From Vagococcus salmoninarum (GTDB lineage: Bacteria > Bacillota > Bacilli > Lactobacillales > Vagococcaceae): 64,000 nucleotides of DNA. Numbering within the stretch: position 1 is the first letter of the stretch; the number at the start of each line of letters is the position of its first letter. Below are positions 46,924 through 54,693 of this stretch, in pieces. A program made the position numbers and the translations under genes. The stretch is taken from NCBI RefSeq assembly GCF_003987495.1, contig NZ_NGJU01000016.1:1-64000 (forward strand), given 5' to 3'. The notes below the pieces were generated by a model. That model was not told the DNA's origin. It saw nothing but the letters and a program-made list of their open reading frames with translations, and ran no database searches.

Positions 46924-47487
46924 ATGAAAAAAATCATTCGTCAAGAAGTCTTAGCTAAATTAACTGAACTGTCTCATGACCCTGAGGTGAAGAAAGCGAA
47001 AGAAGCAGAACTACTAACTAAGTTATTTAGTTCCAGTCTTTGGAAAAAGTCAGAAACAGTGGCAGTGACGATTAGTTTAGGAGTGGAGGTCGCCACTGAA
47101 GAAATTTTAGCAAGAGGGCAAGCGGAAGGTAAGTTGATGGTTGTCCCTAAAATCACGCAAGAAAAAGCAATGGTTTTTATTAAGACAAATCTTAGAACAG
47201 TTTATGAAGAATCTGCTTTTGGCGTATTAGAGCCGAAAAAAGGTGTTATAATAAGTAAAAATGATCTTGATTTAATCATTGTGCCAGGTGTTGGCTTTCG
47301 CCCAGATGGTTATCGGATTGGCTTTGGTGGTGGTTTTTATGACCGTTATTTGGCAGACTACCAAGGGAAAACTTGTAGTTTAGTCTTGCAAGAACAACTG
47401 GTTAGTAATTGGGAACCTCAGCCTTATGATATAGCTGTCCAGCAGTTAATTATTGAAAATAATCAAGAGACAAGGAGAAATGAATGA
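46924..47487 (+). CDS. 5-formyltetrahydrofolate cyclo-ligase
   Basis: This 187-residue enzyme converts 5-formyl-THF to 5,10-methenyl-THF with ATP. The N-terminal KKIIRQEVL helix, the ATP-site stretch VVPKI, and the C-terminal motif RIGFGGGFYDRYL (about 130-142) are diagnostic. It overlaps the rhomboid gene by four bases (ATGA). Its leader (46837-46875) can form a hairpin with CTAAG/CTTAG arms. Confidence 0.94.
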   Translation: MKKIIRQEVLAKLTELSHDPEVKKAKEAELLTKLFSSSLWKKSETVAVTISLGVEVATEEILARGQAEGKLMVVPKITQEKAMVFIKTNLRTVYEESAFGVLEPKKGVIISKNDLDLIIVPGVGFRPDGYRIGFGGGFYDRYLADYQGKTCSLVLQEQLVSNWEPQPYDIAVQQLIIENNQETRRNE

Positions 47488-48230
47488 ATTATCAACAAGA
47501 GATGCAATTAAAACGTTTGAAAAATCAACCTTGGATGGTTTGGCTATTATTAGGCATTCAACTATTAGTTTTCTTAGGCATGACGTTAGCAGGCTTAGCT
47601 CGAGGGTATGGGCTAGATGGCTCACAAGTATCAAGTATTTTAGTCCAGTACGGTGCTATGGACAAGGAATTAGTGATTGTCGGCCATGAATATTGGCGCT
47701 TAATTTCACCAATTTTTGTCCACATCGGTTTAATGCATTTAATCGTAAATTCCTTAACTTTGTATTTTATTGGCTTACAATTAGAAGGATTATTAGGCCA
47801 TTGGCGTTTTTTACTTGTTTACTTATTATCAGGGATTTCAGGTAATCTGTTAAGCTTGGCTTTTGGTAACCCCCTTGCAGTTTCCGCCGGGGCAAGTACA
47901 TCCCTATTTGGTTTATTCGGGATTTTTGTCGCTTTAGGCCGAGTCTATCGTTATCACCCAACGATTCAATTTATGGCTCAACGAATGCAAACGTTAATTA
48001 TTATGAACTTAATTTTCAATTTGTTTAGTACGCGAATTGACATGTTAGGCCATGTTGGTGGCGTGATTGGTGGCTTTATCTTAGGCTTGTTAATCTCTTT
48101 ACCTTCAGTTAAAGGTAGTCGTTATGATAGGCTGGAAGTAGACATTCACCAAAAAATCCGAGCAGTCTTAATTTTAGTCTTTTTTATTGGGATTTGTCTT
48201 TACAAAATTATGAACTACGGTAGTTTTTAA
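47484..48230 (+). CDS. Rhomboid family intramembrane serine protease
   Basis: This 248-residue, about 7-helix membrane protease has the catalytic serine S138 in the GAST motif (SAGASTSLFGLFG) and the histidine H190 in HVGGVIGGF. It also has HIGLMHLIVNSLTLYFIG, with the N-terminal helix asparagine typical of rhomboids. GluP in B. subtilis is the closest known type. It follows the cyclo-ligase in one transcript and is ended by a hairpin that overlaps its stop. Confidence 0.93.
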   Translation: MNYQQEMQLKRLKNQPWMVWLLLGIQLLVFLGMTLAGLARGYGLDGSQVSSILVQYGAMDKELVIVGHEYWRLISPIFVHIGLMHLIVNSLTLYFIGLQLEGLLGHWRFLLVYLLSGISGNLLSLAFGNPLAVSAGASTSLFGLFGIFVALGRVYRYHPTIQFMAQRMQTLIIMNLIFNLFSTRIDMLGHVGGVIGGFILGLLISLPSVKGSRYDRLEVDIHQKIRAVLILVFFIGICLYKIMNYGSF

Positions 48231-48260
48231 CTAGTTGAAATTTCAGCTAGTTTTTTTATT
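48229..48260 (+). terminator. Terminator of the rhomboid gene
   Basis: AACTAG-T-TGAAA pairs with TTTCA-G-CTAGTT with one unpaired position per arm, followed by T residues. The first bases overlap the stop codon. Confidence 0.85.
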
Positions 48261-48323
48261 TGTTAACAAATCTAGCAGAGTGCTGAAAAGTCAGTTAAAA
48301 GATGCTGAAAAACCGATAATTCA

Positions 48324-48353
48324 TTGCCAAAAGACCTAGTTGTTAGGTATAAT
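48324..48353 (+). promoter_or_regulatory. Promoter of the yqgQ-glcK-rhodanese operon
   Basis: TTGCCA (48324-48329) is 18 bases from TATAAT (48348-48353). Confidence 0.75.
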
Positions 48354-48377
48354 TTAAATTGAGTGGTTTTTAATGAA

Positions 48378-48418
48378 CAAGTCTAGACTAAGGCCCATTG
48401 TGACTTAGCTTAGGCTTG
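48378..48418 (+). promoter_or_regulatory. Stable leader hairpin of yqgQ-glcK
   Basis: The 15-base arms 48378-48392 and 48404-48418 pair at 14 of 15 positions (two GU pairs) around an 11-base loop. It lies between the promoter and the ribosome site and has no T run. Confidence 0.55.
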
Positions 48419-48448
48419 TAGCGATTATACTAAGAGGAAGTGGCAAAA

Positions 48449-49642
48449 TTGAGAACGCTTTATGATGTGCAACAATTATTAAAGCGCTTTGGGTCATATG
48501 TTTATTTAGGCAAACGGTTATGGGATATTGAAATGATTGGCATTGAACTTGATAGTTTGTATCAAGCTGGTATGTTAGACTTGAAAGTTTATCAAACAGC
48601 CAAAAGTGTTTTAACACGAGAGCATGACCTTGAAAGACAGCGAGAGCTCAATCATAAGGAGGAAATAACAGTGAATCGTAAATTAATTGGAATTGACTTA
48701 GGTGGCACAACAGCTAAATTCGCTATTTTAACGGAAGCTGGTGAAGTGCAACAAAAGTGGAGCATTGAAACGAATAGCGCCGAGGAGGGAACGTTAATCG
48801 TTCCTGATATTATTGCTTCGATTAAACATCGTCTAGAAATGTATAATATGACAAAAGACGACTTTATCGGCATCGGCATGGGAACACCAGGAACGGTTGA
48901 TCGGGAAGCTGGGACAGTCATCGGAGCCTACAACTTAAACTGGAAAACGAAACAAGAAGTCAAAAAAGACATCGAAAAAGCCTTAGGAATTCCTTTTGCT
49001 TTAGATAACGATGCGAACGTGGCTGCTCTAGGCGAGCGCTGGCAAGGTGCTGGTGAAAACAGTCCTGACGTTACCTTTATTACATTAGGGACTGGTGTCG
49101 GTGGTGGAATCATCGCTGAAGGTCAATTGCTTCACGGTGTTGCTGGGGCAGCTGGTGAAATCGGCCATATTACGGTTGAACCAACTGGTTTCGATTGTAC
49201 TTGTGGTAAAAAAGGCTGTCTGGAAACAGTGGCTAGTGCTACTGGTGTTGTCCGCTTAGCGCGAACGATGGCTGAAAGTTATGCCGGTGAATCAACCTTG
49301 AAATATATGATTGATGACGGTCAAGATGTTACGAGTAAAGTCGTTTTTGACGAAGCCGTGGCAGGGGATGATTTTGCTTTGATGGTTGTTGATAAAGTTT
49401 CCTTTTATTTAGGCCTAGCATGTGGTAATATCGGTAATATGTTAAACCCAACTGATATTGTTATTGGTGGCGGGGTGTCAGCAGCTGGGGAGTTCTTAAG
49501 AAGTCGCATTCAGACTTATTTTAACGAGTTCACTTTCCCCCAAGTTACGGAAAGCACTAAGATTAAATTAGCCCAACTTGGAAATGAAGCTGGTGTCATC
49601 GGCGCAAGTTCTTTAGCATTACAGTTTAAAACAGCAGATTAG
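48449..49642 (+). CDS. yqgQ: YqgQ (DUF910) fused in frame to glucokinase
   Basis: The first about 70 residues (RTLYDVQQLLKRFGSYVYLG ... SVLTREHDLERQRE) are a YqgQ/DUF910 protein, which is normally a separate gene before glucokinase. Here no stop codon separates them and the frame continues through LNHKEEITV into glucokinase at residue 75. The start is TTG 48449, 8 bases after AGAGGAAG, matching the usual M-K/R-TLYDVQQ start; GTG 48440 overlaps that site. Two products are possible: a fusion of 397 residues, and glucokinase alone from the internal GTG 48671. YqgQ's role is unknown. Confidence 0.75.
   Translation: MRTLYDVQQLLKRFGSYVYLGKRLWDIEMIGIELDSLYQAGMLDLKVYQTAKSVLTREHDLERQRELNHKEEITVNRKLIGIDLGGTTAKFAILTEAGEVQQKWSIETNSAEEGTLIVPDIIASIKHRLEMYNMTKDDFIGIGMGTPGTVDREAGTVIGAYNLNWKTKQEVKKDIEKALGIPFALDNDANVAALGERWQGAGENSPDVTFITLGTGVGGGIIAEGQLLHGVAGAAGEIGHITVEPTGFDCTCGKKGCLETVASATGVVRLARTMAESYAGESTLKYMIDDGQDVTSKVVFDEAVAGDDFALMVVDKVSFYLGLACGNIGNMLNPTDIVIGGGVSAAGEFLRSRIQTYFNEFTFPQVTESTKIKLAQLGNEAGVIGASSLALQFKTAD
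48671..49642 (+). CDS. glcK: ROK-family glucokinase
   Basis: This enzyme phosphorylates glucose with ATP. The 323-residue protein starts NRKLIGIDLGGTTAKFAIL (phosphate 1 motif). It has LDNDANVAALGE and GTGVGGGII, and the ROK zinc signature CTCGKKGCLETVAS. GTG 48671 is preceded by AAGGAGG (48656-48662) at 8 bases, a strong internal ribosome site inside the fused frame. It is followed by a rhodanese-like gene. Confidence 0.94.
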   Translation: MNRKLIGIDLGGTTAKFAILTEAGEVQQKWSIETNSAEEGTLIVPDIIASIKHRLEMYNMTKDDFIGIGMGTPGTVDREAGTVIGAYNLNWKTKQEVKKDIEKALGIPFALDNDANVAALGERWQGAGENSPDVTFITLGTGVGGGIIAEGQLLHGVAGAAGEIGHITVEPTGFDCTCGKKGCLETVASATGVVRLARTMAESYAGESTLKYMIDDGQDVTSKVVFDEAVAGDDFALMVVDKVSFYLGLACGNIGNMLNPTDIVIGGGVSAAGEFLRSRIQTYFNEFTFPQVTESTKIKLAQLGNEAGVIGASSLALQFKTAD

Positions 49643-49663
49643 AGTTAGAGAGGAAGCAAGCAA

Positions 49664-50059
49664 GTGAATCCAACATTATTAACGATTAATATTATTTTAG
49701 CAGCAATCCTTTTAGGAATGGGCGGCAATGAGTTATACCTTCGCATGATGGCAAAACGCTCAGCTAAAACCATTACTGAAGAAGAGTTTAAAGAGCGAAT
49801 GAGAAAAGGTCAAATCATTGATGTTCGTGAAAAATCATCCTTTGATGCTGGTCATATTTTAGGGGCTCGCAGTGTTCCTTATTCAATGTTTAAACAATCT
49901 CAAGGGTCATTAAGAAAAGATTTACCAATTTTCTTATACGACCAAAAGAAAACCTTAAGTATTCGCGCAGCTAATGTGTTACGTAAAAATGGCTATACGG
50001 ATGTTTACATCTTAAAAGGTGGATACAACGGCTGGACCGGTAAAATTAAAAAGAAATAA
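49664..50059 (+). CDS. Membrane-anchored rhodanese-like protein with inactive site
   Basis: This 131-residue protein has an N-terminal transmembrane helix (about 5-21) and a rhodanese domain: IIDVREKSSFDAGHILGARSV, then FLYDQKKTLSIRAANVLR, and LKGGYNGWTG. The catalytic cysteine normally found after FLY-x is D93 here, so sulfurtransferase activity is not expected. It starts with GTG 49664 after AGAGGAAG. It shares the glcK operon. Confidence 0.9.
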   Translation: MNPTLLTINIILAAILLGMGGNELYLRMMAKRSAKTITEEEFKERMRKGQIIDVREKSSFDAGHILGARSVPYSMFKQSQGSLRKDLPIFLYDQKKTLSIRAANVLRKNGYTDVYILKGGYNGWTGKIKKK

Positions 50060-50061
50060 TT

Positions 50062-50100
50062 AAAAAAGTTTGAGAAAGATATTCTTCTCAAACTTTTTTT
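50062..50100 (+). terminator. Terminator of the glcK operon
   Basis: A 15-bp stem (AAAAAAGTTTGAGAA, 50062-50076, with 50085-50099) and T tail. Confidence 0.92.
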
Positions 50101-50111
50101 GTAGTAAATAA

Positions 50112-50142
50112 TTGTGAAAGCGTTCTTTTAACGTGTTATAAT
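50112..50142 (+). promoter_or_regulatory. uspA-type promoter with cre-like site
   Basis: TGTTATAAT (extended -10, -10 at 50137-50142) is preceded by TGAAAGCGTTCTTT (50115-50128), which matches the CcpA consensus TGWAANCGNTNWCA at 12 of 14 positions and overlaps the expected -35. CcpA repression is inferred. Confidence 0.5.
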
Positions 50143-50169
50143 GAAAGTATTAAGAGAGGAGTGCTTTCA

Positions 50170-50610
50170 ATGTTAGAAACATACCAACGAATATTAGTCG
50201 CTGTGGACGGATCTGATAATAGTAGTCGTGCCTTTAAACATGCAGTGGCGGTGGCGAAACGGAACGAAGCCACACTCTATATTTTACAAGTCATCAACGA
50301 CCAAGCCGGTTCTTATAGTCCTTTTGCTTATGGGGAGATTATGGATGGGGAACAAAAAGCTGCTGAAGCAGAAATGGAAAAATACGTCAGTTATACAGCC
50401 AATCATCGTTTGAAAAATGTGGTGCCTCTCGTTCGGTTAGAAAATCCTAAAACAAGTATTGCCCGGACAGTACCTGAACAATTTGAGATTGATTTAATTA
50501 TAATTGGGGCAACTGGTCGTGGAGTTGTTAATCGAATGATCATCGGTTCAACAACAAATTACGTCGTTCAACATGCTAAATGTAACGTTTTAGTAGTAAA
50601 GCAACATTAA
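50170..50610 (+). CDS. Universal stress protein, UspA family
   Basis: This 146-residue protein begins TYQRILVAVDGSDNSSRAF, with the nucleotide-contacting aspartate. It has the ATP-binding G-2x-G-9x-G-S/T motif in GATGRGVVNRMIIGSTT, so it is probably of the ATP-binding class. The start is ATG 50170, 9 bases after AGAGGAG. A cre-like site overlaps its promoter. Confidence 0.94.
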   Translation: MLETYQRILVAVDGSDNSSRAFKHAVAVAKRNEATLYILQVINDQAGSYSPFAYGEIMDGEQKAAEAEMEKYVSYTANHRLKNVVPLVRLENPKTSIARTVPEQFEIDLIIIGATGRGVVNRMIIGSTTNYVVQHAKCNVLVVKQH

Positions 50611-50614
50611 ATTA

Positions 50615-50663
50615 AAAAAAGTTAGGAAGGACTGTCATTGGACAAGTCTTCCTAACTTTTTTG
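50615..50663. terminator. Bidirectional terminator between usp and rnjA
   Basis: A long stem (AAAAAAGTTAGGAAG with CTTCCTAACTTTTTT) extends inward with ACT/AGT. It serves both converging genes. Confidence 0.88.
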
Positions 50664-50664
50664 C

Positions 50665-52341
50665 TTAATTATCTGAGGTTAAAATCATTGGTAAAATCAT
50701 TGGATGTCTTTCGGTTTTTTCAACTAAGAAAGGATCTAAGGTTTTAACAATAATGTCTTTTAACATTGCTTCATTACAGTTTGGCTCTTTTAGCGCTTTA
50801 TTAATTGCACGGGCTAAAATCCGTTGGCATTGATTAATCAAATCTCCAGATTCACGCATGTAGATAAAGCCACGAGATAAAATATCTGGACCAGCCATAA
50901 TTTGTTGTTTTTTATAGTTAACAGTAATAACCGCTAAGACAAGGCCTTCTTCTGAAAGAATCCGGCGATCACGTAAAACGATGTTACCGATATCGCCAAC
51001 TCCGTTACCGTCGACGTAAACATCACCAGCATTAAAGTGACCAGCAACACGAGCGCTTTCAGGTGTTAAGGCTAAGACATCACCATTTTCTAAAATGTAA
51101 CAATTTTCTTTTGGCACACCAGTATCTTGGGCAAGTTGGGTATGAACTTTTAACATCCGGTACTCACCATGAACAGGCATGAAGTATTTAGGACGCATTA
51201 AGCTTAACATTAATTTTTGTTCTTCTTGACCACCGTGACCTGAAGTATGGATGTTGTTAACTTTTCCATGAATCACTTCGGCACCAGCTTCAGAAAGTAA
51301 ATTAATTACTCGGTTAACACTTGTAGTATTGCCAGGAATTGGTGAACTTGAGAAGATCACGTTATCACCAGGTTGAATTGAAATTTGACGGTGAGTCCCG
51401 TTAGCAATTCGACTTAGAGCAGCCATTGGTTCACCTTGAGAACCAGTACATAAGATTAACATTTCGTTAGCAGGGACACTGTTGATTTGACGAGCGTCAA
51501 TAAAAGTATCATCTGGTACGTTGATGTAACCAAGTTTTTGACCATTGATGATGGCGTTTTCCATACTTCGCCCAAAGACTGCGACTTTACGGCCGGTTTT
51601 AACAGCAGCCATCGCCGTTTGTTGAAGACGGAAAATATTGGAAGCGAAGGTAGCGAAAATAATTCGTCCTTCGATTTTCTCGAAAATATGTTCAATTGAT
51701 TTACCAATCGTTTTTTCAGATTTAGTAAAACCAGGAACTTCGGCATTTGTACTATCAGATAACATACACAGAACGCCTTCTTCACCAATTTTAGCCATTT
51801 TTTGTAAGTTAGGTGGGTCACCCACCGGAGTGAAGTCAAACTTGAAATCCCCTGTACAAACAATATTACCTGAAGGTGTTTTAACAACAACACCTAATGC
51901 ATCAGGAATACTATGAGTCGTTCGGAAGAAGCTGACTGCGGTTTTCCGGAATTTAATGACAGTGTCTTCATTAATTTCATGAAGTTCTGCTTCCCGTAAA
52001 AGGCCGTGTTCTTCTAGTTTGTTTTTTATTAAAGCCAGCGCTAAAGGTCCAGCATAAATCGGAATATTCACTTGTTTTAATAAGTAAGGGACGCCACCAA
52101 TATGATCTTCGTGGCCGTGAGTAATAACTAAGGCTTTGACCTTTTTGATGTTTTGCACGATGTAGCTATAATCTGGAATTACATAGTCAATTCCAAGTAA
52201 GTCGTCTTCTGGAAATTTAATCCCAGCATCAACAATAATGATTTCATCTTGAAATTGTACCCCGTATGTATTTTTTCCGATTTCACCAAGTCCACCAATG
52301 CCAAAAACACCTGTTTCATTGTTTTTTATATTGGGTTTCAT
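50665..52341 (-). CDS. rnjA: Ribonuclease J1-type
   Basis: This 558-residue metallo-beta-lactamase-fold RNase has the HGHEDHIGG zinc motif at about 75-83, plus beta-CASP motifs ([24 protein letters not shown]) and the C-terminal [10 protein letters not shown] and [10 protein letters not shown] segments. It is a 5'-3' exo- and endonuclease in mRNA turnover. The start lies one base after the rpoY stop (TAAGATG), so they are translationally coupled. Confidence 0.97.
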   Translation of the reverse strand: MKPNIKNNETGVFGIGGLGEIGKNTYGVQFQDEIIIVDAGIKFPEDDLLGIDYVIPDYSYIVQNIKKVKALVITHGHEDHIGGVPYLLKQVNIPIYAGPLALALIKNKLEEHGLLREAELHEINEDTVIKFRKTAVSFFRTTHSIPDALGVVVKTPSGNIVCTGDFKFDFTPVGDPPNLQKMAKIGEEGVLCMLSDSTNAEVPGFTKSEKTIGKSIEHIFEKIEGRIIFATFASNIFRLQQTAMAAVKTGRKVAVFGRSMENAIINGQKLGYINVPDDTFIDARQINSVPANEMLILCTGSQGEPMAALSRIANGTHRQISIQPGDNVIFSSSPIPGNTTSVNRVINLLSEAGAEVIHGKVNNIHTSGHGGQEEQKLMLSLMRPKYFMPVHGEYRMLKVHTQLAQDTGVPKENCYILENGDVLALTPESARVAGHFNAGDVYVDGNGVGDIGNIVLRDRRILSEEGLVLAVITVNYKKQQIMAGPDILSRGFIYMRESGDLINQCQRILARAINKALKEPNCNEAMLKDIIVKTLDPFLVEKTERHPMILPMILTSDN

Positions 52342-52342
52342 C

Positions 52343-52558
52343 TTAGTTAAACACCGTTAATGAAAACTCTGTATTTTCTTTTTCATAGTCCAAGTGGTTA
52401 CCATCAAGTAACTGAACTAATTCAATGTTGTATGGGGTATTGTCTTCAACTAATTGACGAGCAGCAACTTCTGTTTCGGCTTCAATATATAAAACCTGTG
52501 TTTGCTCTCTTTTTGGGTTTCTAATCTTTGTTGCTTGGTAGTATACTTTGAAAATCAT
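52343..52558 (-). CDS. rpoY: RNA polymerase epsilon subunit
   Basis: This 71-residue protein begins [20 protein letters not shown], the hallmark of the Firmicutes RNA polymerase epsilon subunit (YkzG/DUF1447), and has [15 protein letters not shown]. It usually precedes rnjA, as here. GAAGGAG is just before the ATG. Confidence 0.97.
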   Translation of the reverse strand: MIFKVYYQATKIRNPKREQTQVLYIEAETEVAARQLVEDNTPYNIELVQLLDGNHLDYEKENTEFSLTVFN

Positions 52559-52613
52559 ATATCATTCTCCTTCATGCATAGTTTGCTATGCGTATTATTA
52601 TTATTATTGTTGT

Positions 52614-52642
52614 TTATAAAAACTAAGATTTGAACACACCAA
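52614..52642 (-). promoter_or_regulatory. Promoter of rpoY-rnjA
   Basis: On the minus strand TTGGTG (revcomp of 52637-52642) is 17 bases from TTATAA (52614-52619). Confidence 0.6.
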
Positions 52643-52887
52643 AATCAGGCGAAATTCACCTACTTTTTTTATGAAACTCTCTATAACACTGGTTACTAGA
52701 GAAATGAAACCTTGAATTCGTCTCATTTTGTTTGTATGTAGACTTACATAGCTAACTGTTTTATAAAAGATGTGTGCATTACAATTAAAATAATTCTATC
52801 ATAATTTCAGGAATAAGTATAGGAAGGAGGTAACAAAGAGTCTTTTTATATAATAGGTAAAGTTTGTTTTCGTCTTTAATTGTGTGC

Positions 52888-52911
52888 TATATTTAACTAG
52901 TTAAATATAAT
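52888..52911 (+). promoter_or_regulatory. 22-bp palindrome overlapping the exporter -10
   Basis: A perfect 22-bp palindrome at 52888-52909 (half site TATATTTAACT) overlaps TATAAT (52906-52911). The symmetric TTAACTAGTTAA core looks like a MarR-type operator. Confidence 0.7.
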
Positions 52912-52962
52912 GTGTATTTTATTCCTTAAAATATGCTGTAAAGAAGGATTGGAGATGATTAG

Positions 52963-54693
52963 TTGAAACTAATGTGGGAGTATACAATGCGCCATAAAAA
53001 ATTGCTCTTTTTTAATTTTTTATGTGTCTTTGGCTTTATTATTATTGAGTTAGGTTTGCCAACACTACTTGGTAAAATGATTGACACAGGCGTAAAACAA
53101 GGGGATTTTGAATATGTGAAAATGATGGGGATCTTTATGATTGTGATTACCTTAATTGGGATTACACTAAACATCTTATTAACTTATTTTGGCGCCCGTT
53201 TAAATACCTCAATTATTATTGATATTCGTGATGATATGTATAAAAACATGCAAACTTTTTCTCATCAAGAATATGAGCAATTAGGCGTGTCTTCCTTAAT
53301 TACGAGAACGACGAATGATGCTTATCAAGTAATGATGTTCTTAGGGATGCTTTTGCGAACTGGTTTTATGACACCAATGATGTTTACTGCTAGTCTTTAC
53401 ATGATTATGCGTGAAAGTGTCTCACTGTCAAAATTTGTCTTTTTCGCTATTCCGTTGTTACTGATTGGCGTGGTGATTTTAGCTAAAATTTCAGAACCAC
53501 TTTCGGAAAAACAACAAAAGAACTTAGACAAAATCAATTTGATTTTAAGAGAAAATTTATCAGGTTTGCGAGTCATTCGAGCCTTTGTTAATGAAAAATT
53601 TGAAGAGAAACGCTTTGATAAAGTCAATAGCAACTATACGGAAAGTTCAACGAAACTTTTTAAACTCGTTGCAATTGCTCAACCAGCTTTCTTTTTCTTG
53701 TTTAATATTATTATGGTTTTAGTCATTTGGTTTGGAGCAAAGGAGATTGAATTAGGGCAACTAGAAGTCGGGAAATTAATTTCCTTTATCGAATATGTGT
53801 TCCACGCCTTGTTCTCATTTATGCTCTTTGCAACAGTCTTTATGATGTACCCACGAGCAGCTGTGTCCGCTGGTCGGATTCAAGAAGTCCTTGATACAAA
53901 GACTTCAATTTCAGAAAATCCGACTGGGGTAACTGAAACAGCAACTAATGGGGTGATTGAGTTTAAGAACGTGACTTTCGCTTATCCAGGTGCAACTGAG
54001 AGCCCAGTCATTCGGGACGTTAGTTTTACGGCTAATCCAGGTGAAACAGTGGCTTTTATTGGTAGTACTGGTAGTGGTAAATCAACGTTGATTCAGTTAA
54101 TTCCCCGCTTTTATGATGTGACTAAAGGTGAAATTTTGATTGATGGTGTGAATGTTAAAGACTATCAGTTAGCTGCCTTACGGAATAAAATTGGTTATAT
54201 CCCGCAAAAAGCGTTGTTATTTACAGGGACGATTAAAGAAAACATGGCTTTTGGTAAAGAAGATGCTACCGAAGAAGATTTCTTATACGCCGCAGATGTT
54301 GCTCAAGCAACAGAGTTTATCTCACAAAAAGCTGATGGCTATGCTGAAATGTTATCAGAAGGTGGCGCGAACTTCTCTGGTGGTCAGAAACAACGTTTAG
54401 CGATTGCCCGGGCGATTATTCGTCGACCAGCCATTTATGTCTTCGATGATAGTTTCTCAGCGTTAGATTATAAGACTGACGCCAACTTGCGAGCCCGTTT
54501 GAAAGAAGAAACGACGGAGTCAACGGTCTTAATTGTCGCCCAACGGGTTAGTACGATTATGAATGCTGATAAGATTGTCGTGCTTAACGAAGGTAATTTA
54601 GTCGCAATGGGGACTCATAAAGAGCTCCTAAAAACCTGTGACATCTATTACGATATTGCGTCATCGCAATTGTCAGAGGAGGAATTAGCATGA
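52963..54693 (+). CDS. efrA: ABC multidrug exporter half-transporter, EfrA-like (degenerate site)
   Basis: This 576-residue protein has a six-helix ABC transporter domain and an ATPase domain with Walker A GSTGSGKST. The signature is NFSGGQKQRLAIARA and Walker B is IYVFDDSFSALD, in which the catalytic glutamate is replaced by D496. In heterodimeric exporters such as EfrAB or BmrCD one half carries this substitution. The start is TTG 52963, about 8 bases after GGAG; ATG 52972 is too far from the site. It overlaps efrB by four bases. The exporter name is inferred from layout. Confidence 0.88.
   Translation: MKLMWEYTMRHKKLLFFNFLCVFGFIIIELGLPTLLGKMIDTGVKQGDFEYVKMMGIFMIVITLIGITLNILLTYFGARLNTSIIIDIRDDMYKNMQTFSHQEYEQLGVSSLITRTTNDAYQVMMFLGMLLRTGFMTPMMFTASLYMIMRESVSLSKFVFFAIPLLLIGVVILAKISEPLSEKQQKNLDKINLILRENLSGLRVIRAFVNEKFEEKRFDKVNSNYTESSTKLFKLVAIAQPAFFFLFNIIMVLVIWFGAKEIELGQLEVGKLISFIEYVFHALFSFMLFATVFMMYPRAAVSAGRIQEVLDTKTSISENPTGVTETATNGVIEFKNVTFAYPGATESPVIRDVSFTANPGETVAFIGSTGSGKSTLIQLIPRFYDVTKGEILIDGVNVKDYQLAALRNKIGYIPQKALLFTGTIKENMAFGKEDATEEDFLYAADVAQATEFISQKADGYAEMLSEGGANFSGGQKQRLAIARAIIRRPAIYVFDDSFSALDYKTDANLRARLKEETTESTVLIVAQRVSTIMNADKIVVLNEGNLVAMGTHKELLKTCDIYYDIASSQLSEEELA

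Larger units (their letters stand above)
52559..52962. other. Divergent intergenic region between rpoY and the EfrAB-like exporter
   Basis: This 404-base stretch holds no ORF. It contains the rpoY promoter, an inverted repeat in the rpoY leader (GCATAG/CTATGC around 52577-52591), a run of TTA triplets (about 52595-52607), TATGTA-GACT-TACATA (about 52735-52750), an isolated GGAAGGAGGTAAC (52821-52834) with no start codon after it, and the exporter's palindromic promoter. Confidence 0.55.

Noticed and set aside
47453-47689. 78-codon ORF overlapping the cyclo-ligase end and rhomboid start
   Set aside because: It is a shadow frame of two well-supported genes.
52821-52834. Isolated strong Shine-Dalgarno (GGAAGGAGGTAAC) in the rpoY-efrA spacer
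   Set aside because: No ATG, GTG or TTG lies at a usable distance downstream, so no small gene is supported.
52955-52966. Minimal upstream ORF (ATG ATT AGT TGA) overlapping the efrA start
   Set aside because: It is three codons long and could arise by chance; there is no sign of regulation beyond position.
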